A stretch of DNA of 64,000 nucleotides from an uncultured Vibrio sp. (GTDB lineage Bacteria > Pseudomonadota > Gammaproteobacteria > Enterobacterales > Vibrionaceae). Location: the NCBI GenBank assembly GCA_947504195.1, contig CANNGN010000004.1:372001-436000 (forward strand), written 5' to 3'. Below, piece by piece: positions 55,480 through 64,000 of the stretch (position 1 is its first letter; every line of letters starts with the position of its first letter). A program made the translations under genes and the position numbers. Under the pieces are notes generated by a model. That model was not told where the DNA came from, did not search any database, and saw only the letters and a list, made by a program, of their open reading frames with translations.

Positions 55480-58287
55480 TTAATCAAGCGTCAAAGCATC
55501 ATTAATCAATGCTTTTTGTTGTTTCATGTGTACGGACATATACCCTACCGCAGGAGAGGCAGATGCTGACCGTCCAGCATATTTAAGATCTGATCCTGCA
55601 GGAATCGCAGCGCGGAAATTATGCTGGCTGCTGTACCATGCACCTTGGTTTTGCGGCTCTTCTTGACACCAAACAAAACCCTCTACATTGACATACGGAG
55701 CGATCGCGGCTTGTACTTCTTCCATCGGGAACGGATAAAGTTGCTCAATTCGCACAATAGCAACATCGGTCTGTTCATTGTTACGACGCTGTTCAAGCAA
55801 ATCGTAATAGATTTTACCTGAGCAGAATACGACCCGTTTCACCTCGCTAGGCTCTAAAGTATCAACTTCAGGGATAGCGGCTTGGAACGTACCATTCATT
55901 AAATCATCTAACGATGAAACACAAAGTGGATGGCGTAGTAACGATTTAGGCGACATTACTATTAATGGACGACGCATCGGGCGTACAACTTGTCGACGTA
56001 TCATGTGATAGACCTGAGCAGGAGTCGAAGGCACGACAACTTGCATATTCTGCTCTGCACACATCTGAAGATAGCGCTCTAAACGCGCAGAAGAGTGCTC
56101 AGGACCTTGACCTTCATATCCATGTGGAAGCAACATAGTCAGACCACATAAACGTCCCCACTTTTGCTCACCTGATGAAATAAACTGGTCGATAACAACT
56201 TGAGCACCATTTGCAAAATCACCAAATTGCGCTTCCCAAATAGTTAACCCACTTGGTTCAGCCGTTGCATATCCATACTCAAAAGCAAGTACCGCTTCTT
56301 CAGAAAGAACCGAATCAATCACTTGAAATGGCCCTTGATTCGCATGAAGATTGCGAAGAGGAATATAGGTACTCGCGTCAGCTTGATTATGCAATACAGA
56401 ATGACGATGGAAGAACGTACCACGGCCTGAATCTTGACCAGATATGCGGATACGATGACCGTCATCAAGTAACGTGCCGTATGCCATAATTTCAGCCATA
56501 CCCCAATCGACCTGTTTTTCACCTTTCACCATAAGAATACGGTCGTTGTACGCTTTTTGTACTCGACTTTGTAATTTATGGCTTTCAGGGAACTCTGTCA
56601 CTTTCTTTCCAAGCTCTAAAAAGCGCTCTTCAGGAACCTTGTCATTCCATGCTTCATCCCAGTCATGGGATAAGTAAGGTGACCAATCAACAGAGTGCAT
56701 TGTCATTGGACGCCATTCTTTAACGACCACTTCACCTTGATCAAGTGCATCTCGATATTCGTTGACTAATTGAGTCGCCGTATCGGTGTCAACATCATTG
56801 CGTTCAATTAGCACATCTGCGTAGAGTTTTCTCGGAGTAGGATGTTTTTTGATTTTTTTATACATCAAAGGCTGAGTCGCACTCGGCTCATCCGCTTCGT
56901 TATGTCCATGGCGGCGGTAACAAACCAAATCAATAACAACATCAGCTTTGAACGTATTACGATAATCAAGTGCTATTCGAGTGACGAAAGCAACCGCTTC
57001 TGGATCATCAGCATTGACATGAAAAATAGGTGCTTGGACCATTTTCGCAATATCAGTACAGTACATAGTCGAGCGAGTATCTCTCGGGTTAGATGTGGTA
57101 AAACCGACTTGGTTATTCACAACAATTCGAACTGTACCGCCAACCTTATAACCACGAGCCTGAGACATGTTAAAGGTTTCTGCTACTACTCCCTGACCAG
57201 CGATAGCTGAATCACCATGAACGGTAATAGGGAGCACTTTGCTTCCATCTTTATCATCTAGTCGATCTTGACGAGCACGAACCGAACCCATAACAACCGG
57301 GTTAACAATTTCCAAATGTGATGGGTTAAACGCTAACACTAAATGAACATCGCCACCCGAAGTCGCGAAGTCTGCCGAGAAGCCTTGGTGGTATTTAACA
57401 TCACCGGTTCCCCATGATTCATCGTGTTTTCCAGCGAATTCATCAAACAGGTCTTGAGGTCGCTTACCTAACACGTTGACTAACATGTTCAGTCGGCCAC
57501 GGTGTGCCATACCAACAACAACTTCTCTCATCCCTTGTGAACCCGCTTGACGGATCAACTCTTTTGTCATGGGAATGAGAGCATCACCACCTTCGAGAGA
57601 GAAACGTTTTGCACCTGGGAATTTAGCGCCTAAGTAGCGCTCTAACCCTTCGGCTGCGGTAAGTTCATCAAGAAAAGTAACTTTCTCTTCCTGAGTGAAA
57701 GATGGTTGGCCAACAACAGATTCTAAACGTTGTTGAATCCAACGTTTTTGTTCTGTGTCGGTCATGTGCATATACTCTGCACCGACAGAACCACAATATA
57801 TCTTATTAAGAGATTCATAAATATCACTTAACAGCATGGTTTCTTTGCCTATGGCAAGTGAACCTACGTTAAATGAATCCTGCATATCTTTTTCATTAAG
57901 ATTATGAAATTCTGGAGCTAACTCTGCCACTGGGGCACGTTGCCAAACCTCAAGAGGATCAAGCTTCGCTGCCTCATGACCGCGGAAACGGTATGCGTTA
58001 ATCAGCTGTAATACTCTTACTTGTTTTGCATCGACATCGGGATCACTAACTTGGACATTGTAATGCTTTGTCTCTTGCGCGAGTCGACGGAAGTAGTCAC
58101 GGACACGTGAATGCGGCTGATCAGCTACATTATCAGGAGCTGAAAGCCCCTCAAATACACGTTTCCACTCCTCACTTACCAGATCGGGATCACTTAAATA
58201 GAGTTCGTATATATCTTCTACATACGTTGCATTGGCGCCAGCCAAGTGTGAAGACTCGAGCCATGCCTTCATCACGCCGTTGTGCAT
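55480..58287 (-). CDS. sucA: 2-oxoglutarate dehydrogenase E1
   Basis: 935 residues, close to the family length (933-936). The thiamine diphosphate-dependent decarboxylase carries an N-terminal E2-binding segment (ATYVEDIYELYLSDPDLV), VVGMAHRGRLNMLVNVLGK, GDSAIAGQGVVAET and CYRRHGHNEADEPS. AAAGGGAATAT precedes the ATG. The sdhB gene ends only 98 bp upstream, but a strong terminator lies in that gap. Confidence 0.97.
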   Translation of the reverse strand: MHNGVMKAWLESSHLAGANATYVEDIYELYLSDPDLVSEEWKRVFEGLSAPDNVADQPHSRVRDYFRRLAQETKHYNVQVSDPDVDAKQVRVLQLINAYRFRGHEAAKLDPLEVWQRAPVAELAPEFHNLNEKDMQDSFNVGSLAIGKETMLLSDIYESLNKIYCGSVGAEYMHMTDTEQKRWIQQRLESVVGQPSFTQEEKVTFLDELTAAEGLERYLGAKFPGAKRFSLEGGDALIPMTKELIRQAGSQGMREVVVGMAHRGRLNMLVNVLGKRPQDLFDEFAGKHDESWGTGDVKYHQGFSADFATSGGDVHLVLAFNPSHLEIVNPVVMGSVRARQDRLDDKDGSKVLPITVHGDSAIAGQGVVAETFNMSQARGYKVGGTVRIVVNNQVGFTTSNPRDTRSTMYCTDIAKMVQAPIFHVNADDPEAVAFVTRIALDYRNTFKADVVIDLVCYRRHGHNEADEPSATQPLMYKKIKKHPTPRKLYADVLIERNDVDTDTATQLVNEYRDALDQGEVVVKEWRPMTMHSVDWSPYLSHDWDEAWNDKVPEERFLELGKKVTEFPESHKLQSRVQKAYNDRILMVKGEKQVDWGMAEIMAYGTLLDDGHRIRISGQDSGRGTFFHRHSVLHNQADASTYIPLRNLHANQGPFQVIDSVLSEEAVLAFEYGYATAEPSGLTIWEAQFGDFANGAQVVIDQFISSGEQKWGRLCGLTMLLPHGYEGQGPEHSSARLERYLQMCAEQNMQVVVPSTPAQVYHMIRRQVVRPMRRPLIVMSPKSLLRHPLCVSSLDDLMNGTFQAAIPEVDTLEPSEVKRVVFCSGKIYYDLLEQRRNNEQTDVAIVRIEQLYPFPMEEVQAAIAPYVNVEGFVWCQEEPQNQGAWYSSQHNFRAAIPAGSDLKYAGRSASASPAVGYMSVHMKQQKALINDALTLD

Positions 58288-58353
58288 ATATTCCCTTTAC
58301 TAGTAGTTTTAACACGTTGCGACTACCTAAATTAGATGCCGCGCTATCTGTTC

Positions 58354-58378
58354 AAAAAAAGCAGGCCTAAAGGCCTGC
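58354..58378 (-). terminator. Terminator between sdhB and sucA
   Basis: On the minus strand GCAGGCC pairs with GGCCTGC around a 4-nt loop and is followed by T7. It starts 8 nt after the sdhB stop. Confidence 0.88.
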
Positions 58379-58385
58379 AAATTGT

Positions 58386-59096
58386 CTAAATCGAACGGTT
58401 GACCAGCATAGTTTTAATATGACCAATCGCTTTTGTTGGATTTAACCCTTTAGGACAAACACTTACACAGTTCATGATGCCATGACAACGGAAAACGCTA
58501 AATGCATCATCAAGATCAGATAGTCGTTCATCTGTTGCTGTATCTCGGCTATCAATCAACCATCGGTATGCAGCTAATAACCCTGCAGGGCCAATAAATT
58601 TATCGGGATTCCACCAAAATGAAGGACATGATGTTGTGCAACACGCACACATAATACAATCATATAACCCATCAAGATGTTCACGCTCTTCTGGTGACTG
58701 TAAATTTTCACGAGAAGGAGGTAATTCTTCATCCGCAATTAAGTATGGCTTCACTTTGGCATAATTGTCGTAAAATTGTTTCATATCGACGATCAAGTCA
58801 CGAATTACAGGTAGACCTGGCAACGGACGAATTACAATCTTGTCACCACTTAATTCTGACAATGGTGTAATACAAGCCAATCCATTTTTACCATTCATGT
58901 TCAAACCATCAGAGCCACAGACTCCTTCACGGCACGAGCGTCTAAACGAAATTGATGAATCCTGCTCTTTTAAGAGGATTAAAGCATCAAGTAACATCAT
59001 GTCTGAGCCTTCTTCTACCTCAAGCACATAATCCTTCATGTATGGTTTTTGGTCCACATCAGGATTATATCGGTACAAAGAGAAATTCATTTTCAT
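58386..59096 (-). CDS. sdhB: Succinate dehydrogenase iron-sulfur subunit
   Basis: 236 residues. The [2Fe-2S] cluster cysteines lie in RRSCREGVCGSDGLNMNG and in the following ACITPL; the [4Fe-4S] and [3Fe-4S] sites lie in CIMCACCTTSCPSFWWN and CHGIMNCVSVCPKGLNP. It transfers electrons from SdhA to quinone. AAGGAGAGG begins right after the sdhA stop and serves this start. Confidence 0.97.
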   Translation of the reverse strand: MKMNFSLYRYNPDVDQKPYMKDYVLEVEEGSDMMLLDALILLKEQDSSISFRRSCREGVCGSDGLNMNGKNGLACITPLSELSGDKIVIRPLPGLPVIRDLIVDMKQFYDNYAKVKPYLIADEELPPSRENLQSPEEREHLDGLYDCIMCACCTTSCPSFWWNPDKFIGPAGLLAAYRWLIDSRDTATDERLSDLDDAFSVFRCHGIMNCVSVCPKGLNPTKAIGHIKTMLVNRSI

Positions 59097-59111
59097 AATC
59101 AGGTCCTCTCC

Positions 59112-60878
59112 TTAGTACGTACGAGCTTTAGGTGGGAATGCTTCACGATGCACAGGTTCCATATTTACACTTCGCTTAGACATACTTTCAGTCTCAGGAT
59201 TGTAAATAGAGTGGCATAACCACTGAGCATCATCACGGTCTGGGAAATCAAAGCGAGCATGTGCTCCTCGACTTTCAGTTCGGAAGTTTGCAGCAACGGC
59301 TGTCGCATACGCTGTTTCCATAAGGTTTTCTAACTCAAGGCATTCAATACGTTGAGTATTAAACTCCGTCGACTTATCCGATAAATGCGCATTTTTCAAA
59401 CGCTCACGAATAACTTTCAGCTCAGCCAAACCTTTTTCCATCGCATCACCTTCACGGAATACGGAGAAATTATTCTGCATACATTGCTGTAAGTCTTTTC
59501 GAATTTCAGTTGGGTCTTCACCGTCAGTACTGTTTTCCCAACGATTATAACGTTCTAACGAACGTTGAATATCATCTTCAGTCGCGGGCTTAGCTTCAGC
59601 TTGCTTCTTCAACGTTTCACCTAAGTGTAGTCCCGTCGCTCGACCAAATACAACTAAATCAAGTAGAGAGTTACCACCTAAACGGTTTGCGCCGTGCACC
59701 GATACTGATGCAATTTCACCACAAGCATATAAACCATGAACATCAACATCTTGACCATTAGCATCTTGCTTGATTGCCTGACCAGAAACCTGAGTTGGTA
59801 CTCCGCCCATCATATAGTGACAAGTTGGAATTACAGGAATTGGTTCTTTAACAGGATCAACGTGAGCAAAAGTTCGCGACAATTCACAAATACCAGGAAG
59901 GCGAGACTCAAGAACTTCCTGACCTAAATGATCAAGCTTAAGTTTTATGTGCGGCCCCCATGGACCATCGCAACCACGACCTTCTCGAATTTCAATCATC
60001 ATTGAACGAGCAACAACATCACGGCCAGCTAAGTCTTTCGCGTTTGGCGCATAACGCTCCATGAAACGTTCGCCATCTTTATTAAGAAGGTAACCACCTT
60101 CTCCACGACAACCTTCTGTTACCAGAACACCAGCACCAGCAATACCAGTTGGGTGGAATTGCCACATTTCAATATCTTGCATAGGAACGCCAGCACGAAT
60201 AGCCATGCCAACACCATCACCGGTATTAATATGAGCATTGGTTGTTGAAGCGTAAATACGGCCTGCTCCGCCTGTCGCTAGAATAGTCGCCTTCGACTTG
60301 AAGTAGCAAACTTCGCCCGTCTCCATGCATAAAGCTGTTGTTCCCAGTATTGCTCCATCTTCATTTTTAACAAGATCAAGCGCATACCATTCTGAGAAAA
60401 TCGTCGTTTTATGCTTAATGTTTTGTTGATAAAGAGTGTGTAACAGCGCATGACCTGTGCGGTCTGCAGCAGCTGCTGTACGGGCTGCTTGCTCACCACC
60501 AAAGTTCTTTGACTGCCCACCGAAAGGACGTTGATAAATGGTACCATTATCAAAACGCGAAAAAGGTAAGCCCATTTTTTCTAATTCAATAACAGATTCA
60601 GGTCCATTTTTACACATATACTCAATCGCATCTTGGTCACCGATATAATCGGAACCTTTGACCGTATCGTACATATGTTGCTCCCAATGATCCTCATGCG
60701 CGTTACCTAAGGCAACAGTTATACCGCCTTGAGCTGAAACTGTGTGAGAACGAGTTGGGAATACTTTAGATAACAAGGCACATGAAAGACCTTGCTCAGA
60801 AACTTGCAGTGCTGCACGCATGCCTGCGCCACCAGCACCAATAACAACGGCATCGAATTCACGAACTGGAATAGTCAC
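59112..60878 (-). CDS. sdhA: Succinate dehydrogenase flavoprotein subunit
   Basis: 588 residues, the E. coli length. The dinucleotide fold is [13 protein letters not shown]; His45 in [12 protein letters not shown] carries covalent FAD; active-site regions are [20 protein letters not shown] and the capping arginine region [10 protein letters not shown]. It oxidises succinate to fumarate. The gene begins directly after the sdhD stop. Confidence 0.97.
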   Translation of the reverse strand: MTIPVREFDAVVIGAGGAGMRAALQVSEQGLSCALLSKVFPTRSHTVSAQGGITVALGNAHEDHWEQHMYDTVKGSDYIGDQDAIEYMCKNGPESVIELEKMGLPFSRFDNGTIYQRPFGGQSKNFGGEQAARTAAAADRTGHALLHTLYQQNIKHKTTIFSEWYALDLVKNEDGAILGTTALCMETGEVCYFKSKATILATGGAGRIYASTTNAHINTGDGVGMAIRAGVPMQDIEMWQFHPTGIAGAGVLVTEGCRGEGGYLLNKDGERFMERYAPNAKDLAGRDVVARSMMIEIREGRGCDGPWGPHIKLKLDHLGQEVLESRLPGICELSRTFAHVDPVKEPIPVIPTCHYMMGGVPTQVSGQAIKQDANGQDVDVHGLYACGEIASVSVHGANRLGGNSLLDLVVFGRATGLHLGETLKKQAEAKPATEDDIQRSLERYNRWENSTDGEDPTEIRKDLQQCMQNNFSVFREGDAMEKGLAELKVIRERLKNAHLSDKSTEFNTQRIECLELENLMETAYATAVAANFRTESRGAHARFDFPDRDDAQWLCHSIYNPETESMSKRSVNMEPVHREAFPPKARTY

Positions 60879-61226
60879 TTAAGCACCCCACAAAACAAAT
60901 AAGCCAGAGAAAAAGTATCCCAAAAGCACAACAATAACAAGCAGTTGCAATAAACCACGAAGTTTTGCACATTTGATATAGTCAGTAAGTACTTGCCACA
61001 AACCAATCCATCCGTGTATCAATACACTAGACAGTGCAAGCATTGTAAATACTTTAGTGAAGGTGCCACCAAAAAAGGCTGTCCAATCTGCATAACTTAT
61101 ATCACCAGAAAAGGCGAAAAAGCCAACCAAATACAGTGTGTATAAAGTCATAATAATCGCAGTGGCACGAATTAATATAAAATCGTGTATCCCATTACGA
61201 CCGACTGAAGAAATATTCTTTACCAT
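60879..61226 (-). CDS. sdhD: Succinate dehydrogenase membrane anchor SdhD
   Basis: 115 residues with three TM helices (~16-37, ~55-76, ~90-112). The haem ligand is expected at the His of [17 protein letters not shown], next to the quinone-binding Tyr of TDYIK. It overlaps sdhC by 7 nt. Confidence 0.95.
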   Translation of the reverse strand: MVKNISSVGRNGIHDFILIRATAIIMTLYTLYLVGFFAFSGDISYADWTAFFGGTFTKVFTMLALSSVLIHGWIGLWQVLTDYIKCAKLRGLLQLLVIVVLLGYFFSGLFVLWGA

Positions 61227-61612
61227 ACTAAGATTCCTCCGAGAAGCGCTAAGACAATTGTTGCTCCAAAAGCAACTTTTGCAGTTTTAGTACCTGACTC
61301 AAAGTCTTCAAAGTAACCAAGGTCCATAATCAGGTGACGAATACCACCGACTATATGATAAGCTAACGCTATTACTATTCCCCACAATATCAATTTAACG
61401 AAAAAACTATCGACAATATTCACAGCAGATTGAAAACCTTCTGGAGAAGATAGTGAAATCGATAACAACCATAACAATATCCCTATTGCAACGAACATAA
61501 TCACACCTGACACTCTGTGGAGGATCGATGCGATAGCTGTAATAGGAAAGTGGACGGTCTGCAAATCGAGATTAACAGGTCTTGACTTTCTTTCTTTCAC
61601 GGGCTTGCTCAC
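61220..61612 (-). CDS. sdhC: Succinate dehydrogenase cytochrome b556 subunit SdhC
   Basis: 130 residues from a GTG start, three TM helices. [12 protein letters not shown] contains the quinone-site Ser/Arg region, and [15 protein letters not shown] contains the haem-ligand histidine. It is the first gene of sdhCDAB. The upstream divergent region with gltA contains an ArcA-like box 60 bp from this start. Confidence 0.95.
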   Translation of the reverse strand: MSKPVKERKSRPVNLDLQTVHFPITAIASILHRVSGVIMFVAIGILLWLLSISLSSPEGFQSAVNIVDSFFVKLILWGIVIALAYHIVGGIRHLIMDLGYFEDFESGTKTAKVAFGATIVLALLGGILVW

Positions 61613-61671
61613 TCAGCTCTATAGAGCATTTATAGTTATAGATGAAGCTTTGGTTACCAAACGACTATTTT

Positions 61672-61686
61672 TAACAATTAAGTAAC
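61672..61686 (-). promoter_or_regulatory. ArcA-like box upstream of sdhC
   Basis: On the minus strand GTTACTTAATTGTTA matches the classic ArcA-P consensus GTTAATTAAATGTTA at 13 of 15 positions. ArcA represses sdh and gltA without oxygen in E. coli. Binding here is inferred. Confidence 0.5.
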
Positions 61687-61846
61687 ATAAAAAGCATAAA
61701 CTAGTGATTCAGTTATCGAAAATTGTTAAAACTAATAAAGGTATAAATCAATAGAGGGTAACTCTGCTCAATTCCCTTTAAGCATCTGGGTTTCAACCAA
61801 AAAAACTCCTTGCCAATATATGGCTTGCAACATTCTAATACAATAA

Positions 61847-61865
61847 CTGTAACAATTTTTGTTAC
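61847..61865. promoter_or_regulatory. Palindromic operator-like site sdhC / gltA
   Basis: TGTAACAATTTTTGTTACA is a perfect 8-bp inverted repeat with a 3-nt spacer, ~150 bp upstream of gltA. It looks like the site of a dimeric regulator, but I do not recognise which. It overlaps a partial ArcA-type direct repeat on the minus strand. Confidence 0.45.
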
Positions 61866-61932
61866 ATAGAACATATTTTTAACTTAATTCGCACTAAAAA
61901 CACAATTGAGTGCACACATCCAATTAGAAACA

Positions 61933-61960
61933 TTGACTTTACTCAACGCAGAGTTAAGAA
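61933..61960 (+). promoter_or_regulatory. Candidate gltA promoter
   Basis: TTGACT, a 16-bp spacer and TAAGAA resemble a sigma-70 promoter ~55 bp upstream of the gltA ATG. The -10 match is moderate. Confidence 0.35.
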
Positions 61961-62013
61961 TTTAGCGCACAAACATCCGGGATGGATTAAATAATAAAAT
62001 ATAGGAGATTGTT

Positions 62014-63306
62014 ATGGCCGATAAGAAAGCTACCCTTCACATTGAAGGTAAAGCTCCAATCGAACTGCCGATTATACAAGGTGCTATGGGGCCAGAAGTA
62101 GTCGATGTTCGCAAACTTGGTGCTAATGGATATTTCACCTACGACCCTGGTTTTCTAGCCACTGCTTCATGTGAATCTCAAATCACTTACATCGATGGTA
62201 ACAAAGGAGTGTTGCTACATCGAGGTTATCCAATTGATCAATTAGCAAATAACGCTGATTATTTAGAAGTCTGTTACATCTTGTTGTATGGCAATGTTCC
62301 AAATCGCAAAGAATACGAGAAGTTCAAATGGACCATATCTCGTCATACGATGGTTCACGAGCAGATCGCGAGCTTCTTCCATGGTTTCCGTCGTGATGCT
62401 CACCCGATGGCAATTATGTGTGGTGTTGTTGGCGCTTTGGCTGCGTTCTATCACGACTCTTTAGATATCAATAACGATACTCACCGAGAGATCGCCGCAT
62501 ATCGTTTACTGTCAAAAATGCCCACTTTAGCTGCCATGTGTTACAAGTACTCAGTAGGTCAGCCATTCATTTATCCACGCAATGATTTGGATTATGCAAG
62601 CAACTTCCTACATATGATGTATGCAACACCTTGTGAAGAATACGATGTAAACCCTGTCGTTGCTCGCGCTATGGATAAAATCTTTACCCTTCATGCTGAC
62701 CACGAACAAAATGCGTCAACGTCTACTGTTCGTTTAGCAGGCTCTTCGGGTGCAAACCCATTTGCTTGTATCGCTGCAGGTATTGCGTCACTTTGGGGAC
62801 CAGCCCATGGTGGTGCTAATGAAGCATGTCTTCGTATGCTTGAAGAGATTGGTACTGTGGATGCAATTCCTGAGTTTGTACAACGCGCCAAAGATAAAGA
62901 AGACCCATTCCGTTTAATGGGCTTTGGTCACCGTGTATACAAAAATTATGACCCACGCGCTACCGTAATGCGTGAAGCATGTCATGAAGTACTGAACGAG
63001 TTGAACATCCAAGACCCACTATTAGATGTTGCAATGGAATTAGAACGTATTGCACTATCTGATGAGTACTTCGTTGAGAAAAAACTCTATCCAAATGTCG
63101 ATTTTTACTCTGGCATTATCTTAAGAGCAATTGGTATTCCGGTATCAATGTTCACAGTAATCTTCGCAATGTCTCGTACTATCGGTTGGATTGCACATTG
63201 GAATGAAATGCATAGTGACCCAGAAAGCCGTATTGGCCGCCCTCGTCAGTTATATACTGGTGAAAAATCACGTGAATTTGTTCCTTTAGAAGAACGTGAA
63301 AAATAA
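62014..63306 (+). CDS. gltA: Citrate synthase
   Basis: 430 residues, type II (hexameric, gram-negative) citrate synthase (E. coli 427). Catalytic histidines lie in [15 protein letters not shown] and [14 protein letters not shown], and the catalytic Asp in [12 protein letters not shown]. It condenses oxaloacetate and acetyl-CoA at the entry to the TCA cycle. TAGGAGATTGTT precedes the ATG. It is divergent from sdhCDAB, as in many gammaproteobacteria, and is followed by a terminator. Confidence 0.97.
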   Translation: MADKKATLHIEGKAPIELPIIQGAMGPEVVDVRKLGANGYFTYDPGFLATASCESQITYIDGNKGVLLHRGYPIDQLANNADYLEVCYILLYGNVPNRKEYEKFKWTISRHTMVHEQIASFFHGFRRDAHPMAIMCGVVGALAAFYHDSLDINNDTHREIAAYRLLSKMPTLAAMCYKYSVGQPFIYPRNDLDYASNFLHMMYATPCEEYDVNPVVARAMDKIFTLHADHEQNASTSTVRLAGSSGANPFACIAAGIASLWGPAHGGANEACLRMLEEIGTVDAIPEFVQRAKDKEDPFRLMGFGHRVYKNYDPRATVMREACHEVLNELNIQDPLLDVAMELERIALSDEYFVEKKLYPNVDFYSGIILRAIGIPVSMFTVIFAMSRTIGWIAHWNEMHSDPESRIGRPRQLYTGEKSREFVPLEEREK

Positions 63307-63332
63307 GACGTAATACTCTATTCACAATACCC

Positions 63333-63361
63333 AAAGAGCGAGTTTAACTCGCTCTTTCTAT
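63333..63361 (+). terminator. Terminator after gltA
   Basis: AAAGAGCGAGTT pairs with AACTCGCTCTTT around one base, followed by CTATTT, 27 nt after the gltA stop. Confidence 0.75.
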
Positions 63362-63428
63362 TTCTATTACATTCTTACTAATCTGCGCTGTACCTATACC
63401 TAAAACGCTTAACGCTCCTTTTTTCACG

Positions 63429-64000
63429 TTAAACTGGATTGTCGATATCAATAAACGTCACATCAAAACCATGATATTGTGATAGCCATTCTCCAAGCGC
63501 TTTGACACCATAACGCTCAGTCGCATGGTGACCTGCAGCAAAATACTCAATCCCTTGCTCACGTGCACTGTATGTTGTTCGCTCCGAAATCTCCCCTGAA
63601 ATATAACAATCAAGACCTCTTTGCGCGGCCATATCAATGTAATCTTGCCCTCCTCCAGTACACCATCCTACACTTTCAAGTAACTTATCACTGTTTTGAG
63701 AAGCGATATGTAAAGGCTTCCTCGCTAATACTTCCTCAAGACGTAACGCGAATTGAGACGCACTAATTGGCGTTTTAAATTGACCATACATCGCAACAGA
63801 TTGTGCATGGTTCTCTAACCCACCAAGGACCTCTATATCTAATAAATCAGCTAGACGAGCGTTATTACCAAGTTCTGGATGAATATCCAACGGAAGATGA
63901 TAAGCCAATAAGTTGATATCATTTTGAATCAATTGACGAATTCGTTTTCCTTTCATCCCTCTGATTGCTTCGGGTTCTCCTTTCCAGAAATAGCCATGAT
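63429..64000 (-). CDS. ybgI: Nif3-like dinuclear metal-centre protein YbgI (partial, start outside window)
   Basis: The frame is open to the right edge; codons beyond the internal ATG at 63956 read HGYFWKGEPEAIRG, which matches E. coli YbgI, so the gene is cut by the window end and that ATG is not the start. Visible are HLPLDIHPELGNNARLADLL, AWCTGGGQ-like GWCTGGGQDYIDMAAQRG and AAGHHATERYGVKAL, the metal-ligand regions of the NIF3/GTP cyclohydrolase I type 2 family. Biochemical function is uncertain (a role in nucleic acid or radiation-damage repair has been suggested in E. coli). Confidence 0.93.
   Translation of the reverse strand, partial: HGYFWKGEPEAIRGMKGKRIRQLIQNDINLLAYHLPLDIHPELGNNARLADLLDIEVLGGLENHAQSVAMYGQFKTPISASQFALRLEEVLARKPLHIASQNSDKLLESVGWCTGGGQDYIDMAAQRGLDCYISGEISERTTYSAREQGIEYFAAGHHATERYGVKALGEWLSQYHGFDVTFIDIDNPV

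Larger units (their letters stand above)
61613..62013. other. Divergent regulatory region sdhC / gltA
   Basis: 401 bp without a gene. It holds an ArcA-like box (61672-61686), a perfect 8+3+8 palindrome (61847-61865), and a possible gltA promoter (61933-61960). Confidence 0.65.

Noticed and set aside
1..64000. Mobile elements, prophage, CRISPR, integron or defence islands
   Set aside because: No transposase, integrase, repeat-spacer array or attC-like repeats seen; gene order is that of a conserved Vibrio core region.

Overview
This 64 kb window reads as one continuous piece of the main chromosome of a Vibrio or close Vibrionaceae relative. The basis is the low to moderate GC content, the protein sequences (Vibrio-type CheY/CheZ/FlhF/FlhG, ParC/ParP, the VC2046 family), and a gene order that, from memory, follows the Vibrio cholerae chromosome 1 block from rne to gltA almost gene for gene. 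I see no insertion sequence, prophage, integron cassette, CRISPR array or toxin-antitoxin pair. Most of the window is well-known core genome, so any novelty lies in small details rather than in a large unknown system.

Layout. 1-16.6 kb: the 3' end of rne, a SulP anion transporter, adhE, a voltage-gated K+ channel, a zinc metallopeptidase, asd, an orphan membrane-anchored Hpt protein, yejK / yejL-yejM, a tRNA-Pro(GGG) and topB. 16.7-20.1 kb: grxD, sodB, a VC2046-family protein, a degenerate short-chain dehydrogenase and mlaA. 20.2-27.2 kb: the complete cytochrome c maturation operon ccmABCDEFGHI (minus strand). 27.3-40 kb: a flagellar/chemotaxis operon on the minus strand, in transcription order flhA-flhF-flhG-fliA-cheY-cheZ-cheA-cheB-parC-parP-cheW-DUF2802, with a sigma-54 type promoter upstream of flhA. 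40-46 kb: sixA, a pitrilysin-like protease, yecM, argS. 46-52 kb: feoABC (ferrous iron) and znuA / znuCB (zinc). 52-63.3 kb: TCA cycle genes sucCD, sucAB, sdhCDAB and divergent gltA. The end of the window cuts a Nif3/YbgI gene.

How it fits together. The window joins respiratory and fermentative metabolism (ccm, sdh, suc, gltA, adhE), metal supply (feo, znu, iron SodB, Grx4) and motility. Several regulatory sites fit that picture: an FNR/CRP-like dyad upstream of adhE, an FNR-like box upstream of feoABC, a 13/15 ArcA-like box between sdhC and gltA, a Zur-like palindrome between znuA and znuCB, and an 8-nt stretch at the sodB start complementary to the core of E. coli RyhB. Strong hairpin terminators separate most units. 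One lies between sdhB and sucA, so the sdh and suc genes are probably not one simple transcript here.

Most interesting details: (1) CheA carries three copies of a 21-residue acidic motif in its P1-P3 linker, and the motif resembles the CheY-binding peptides of CheZ and FliM; (2) the RNase E C-terminus has two near-identical copies of its presumed enolase-binding motif and two of its C-terminal presumed PNPase-binding motif; (3) a membrane-anchored Hpt protein lacks any kinase or receiver domain; (4) an SDR-fold protein has lost its catalytic lysine; (5) a one-TM coiled-coil DUF2802 protein is translationally coupled to cheW; (6) a complete terminator hairpin lies on the plus strand between sucB and sucC, where no plus-strand gene is visible.
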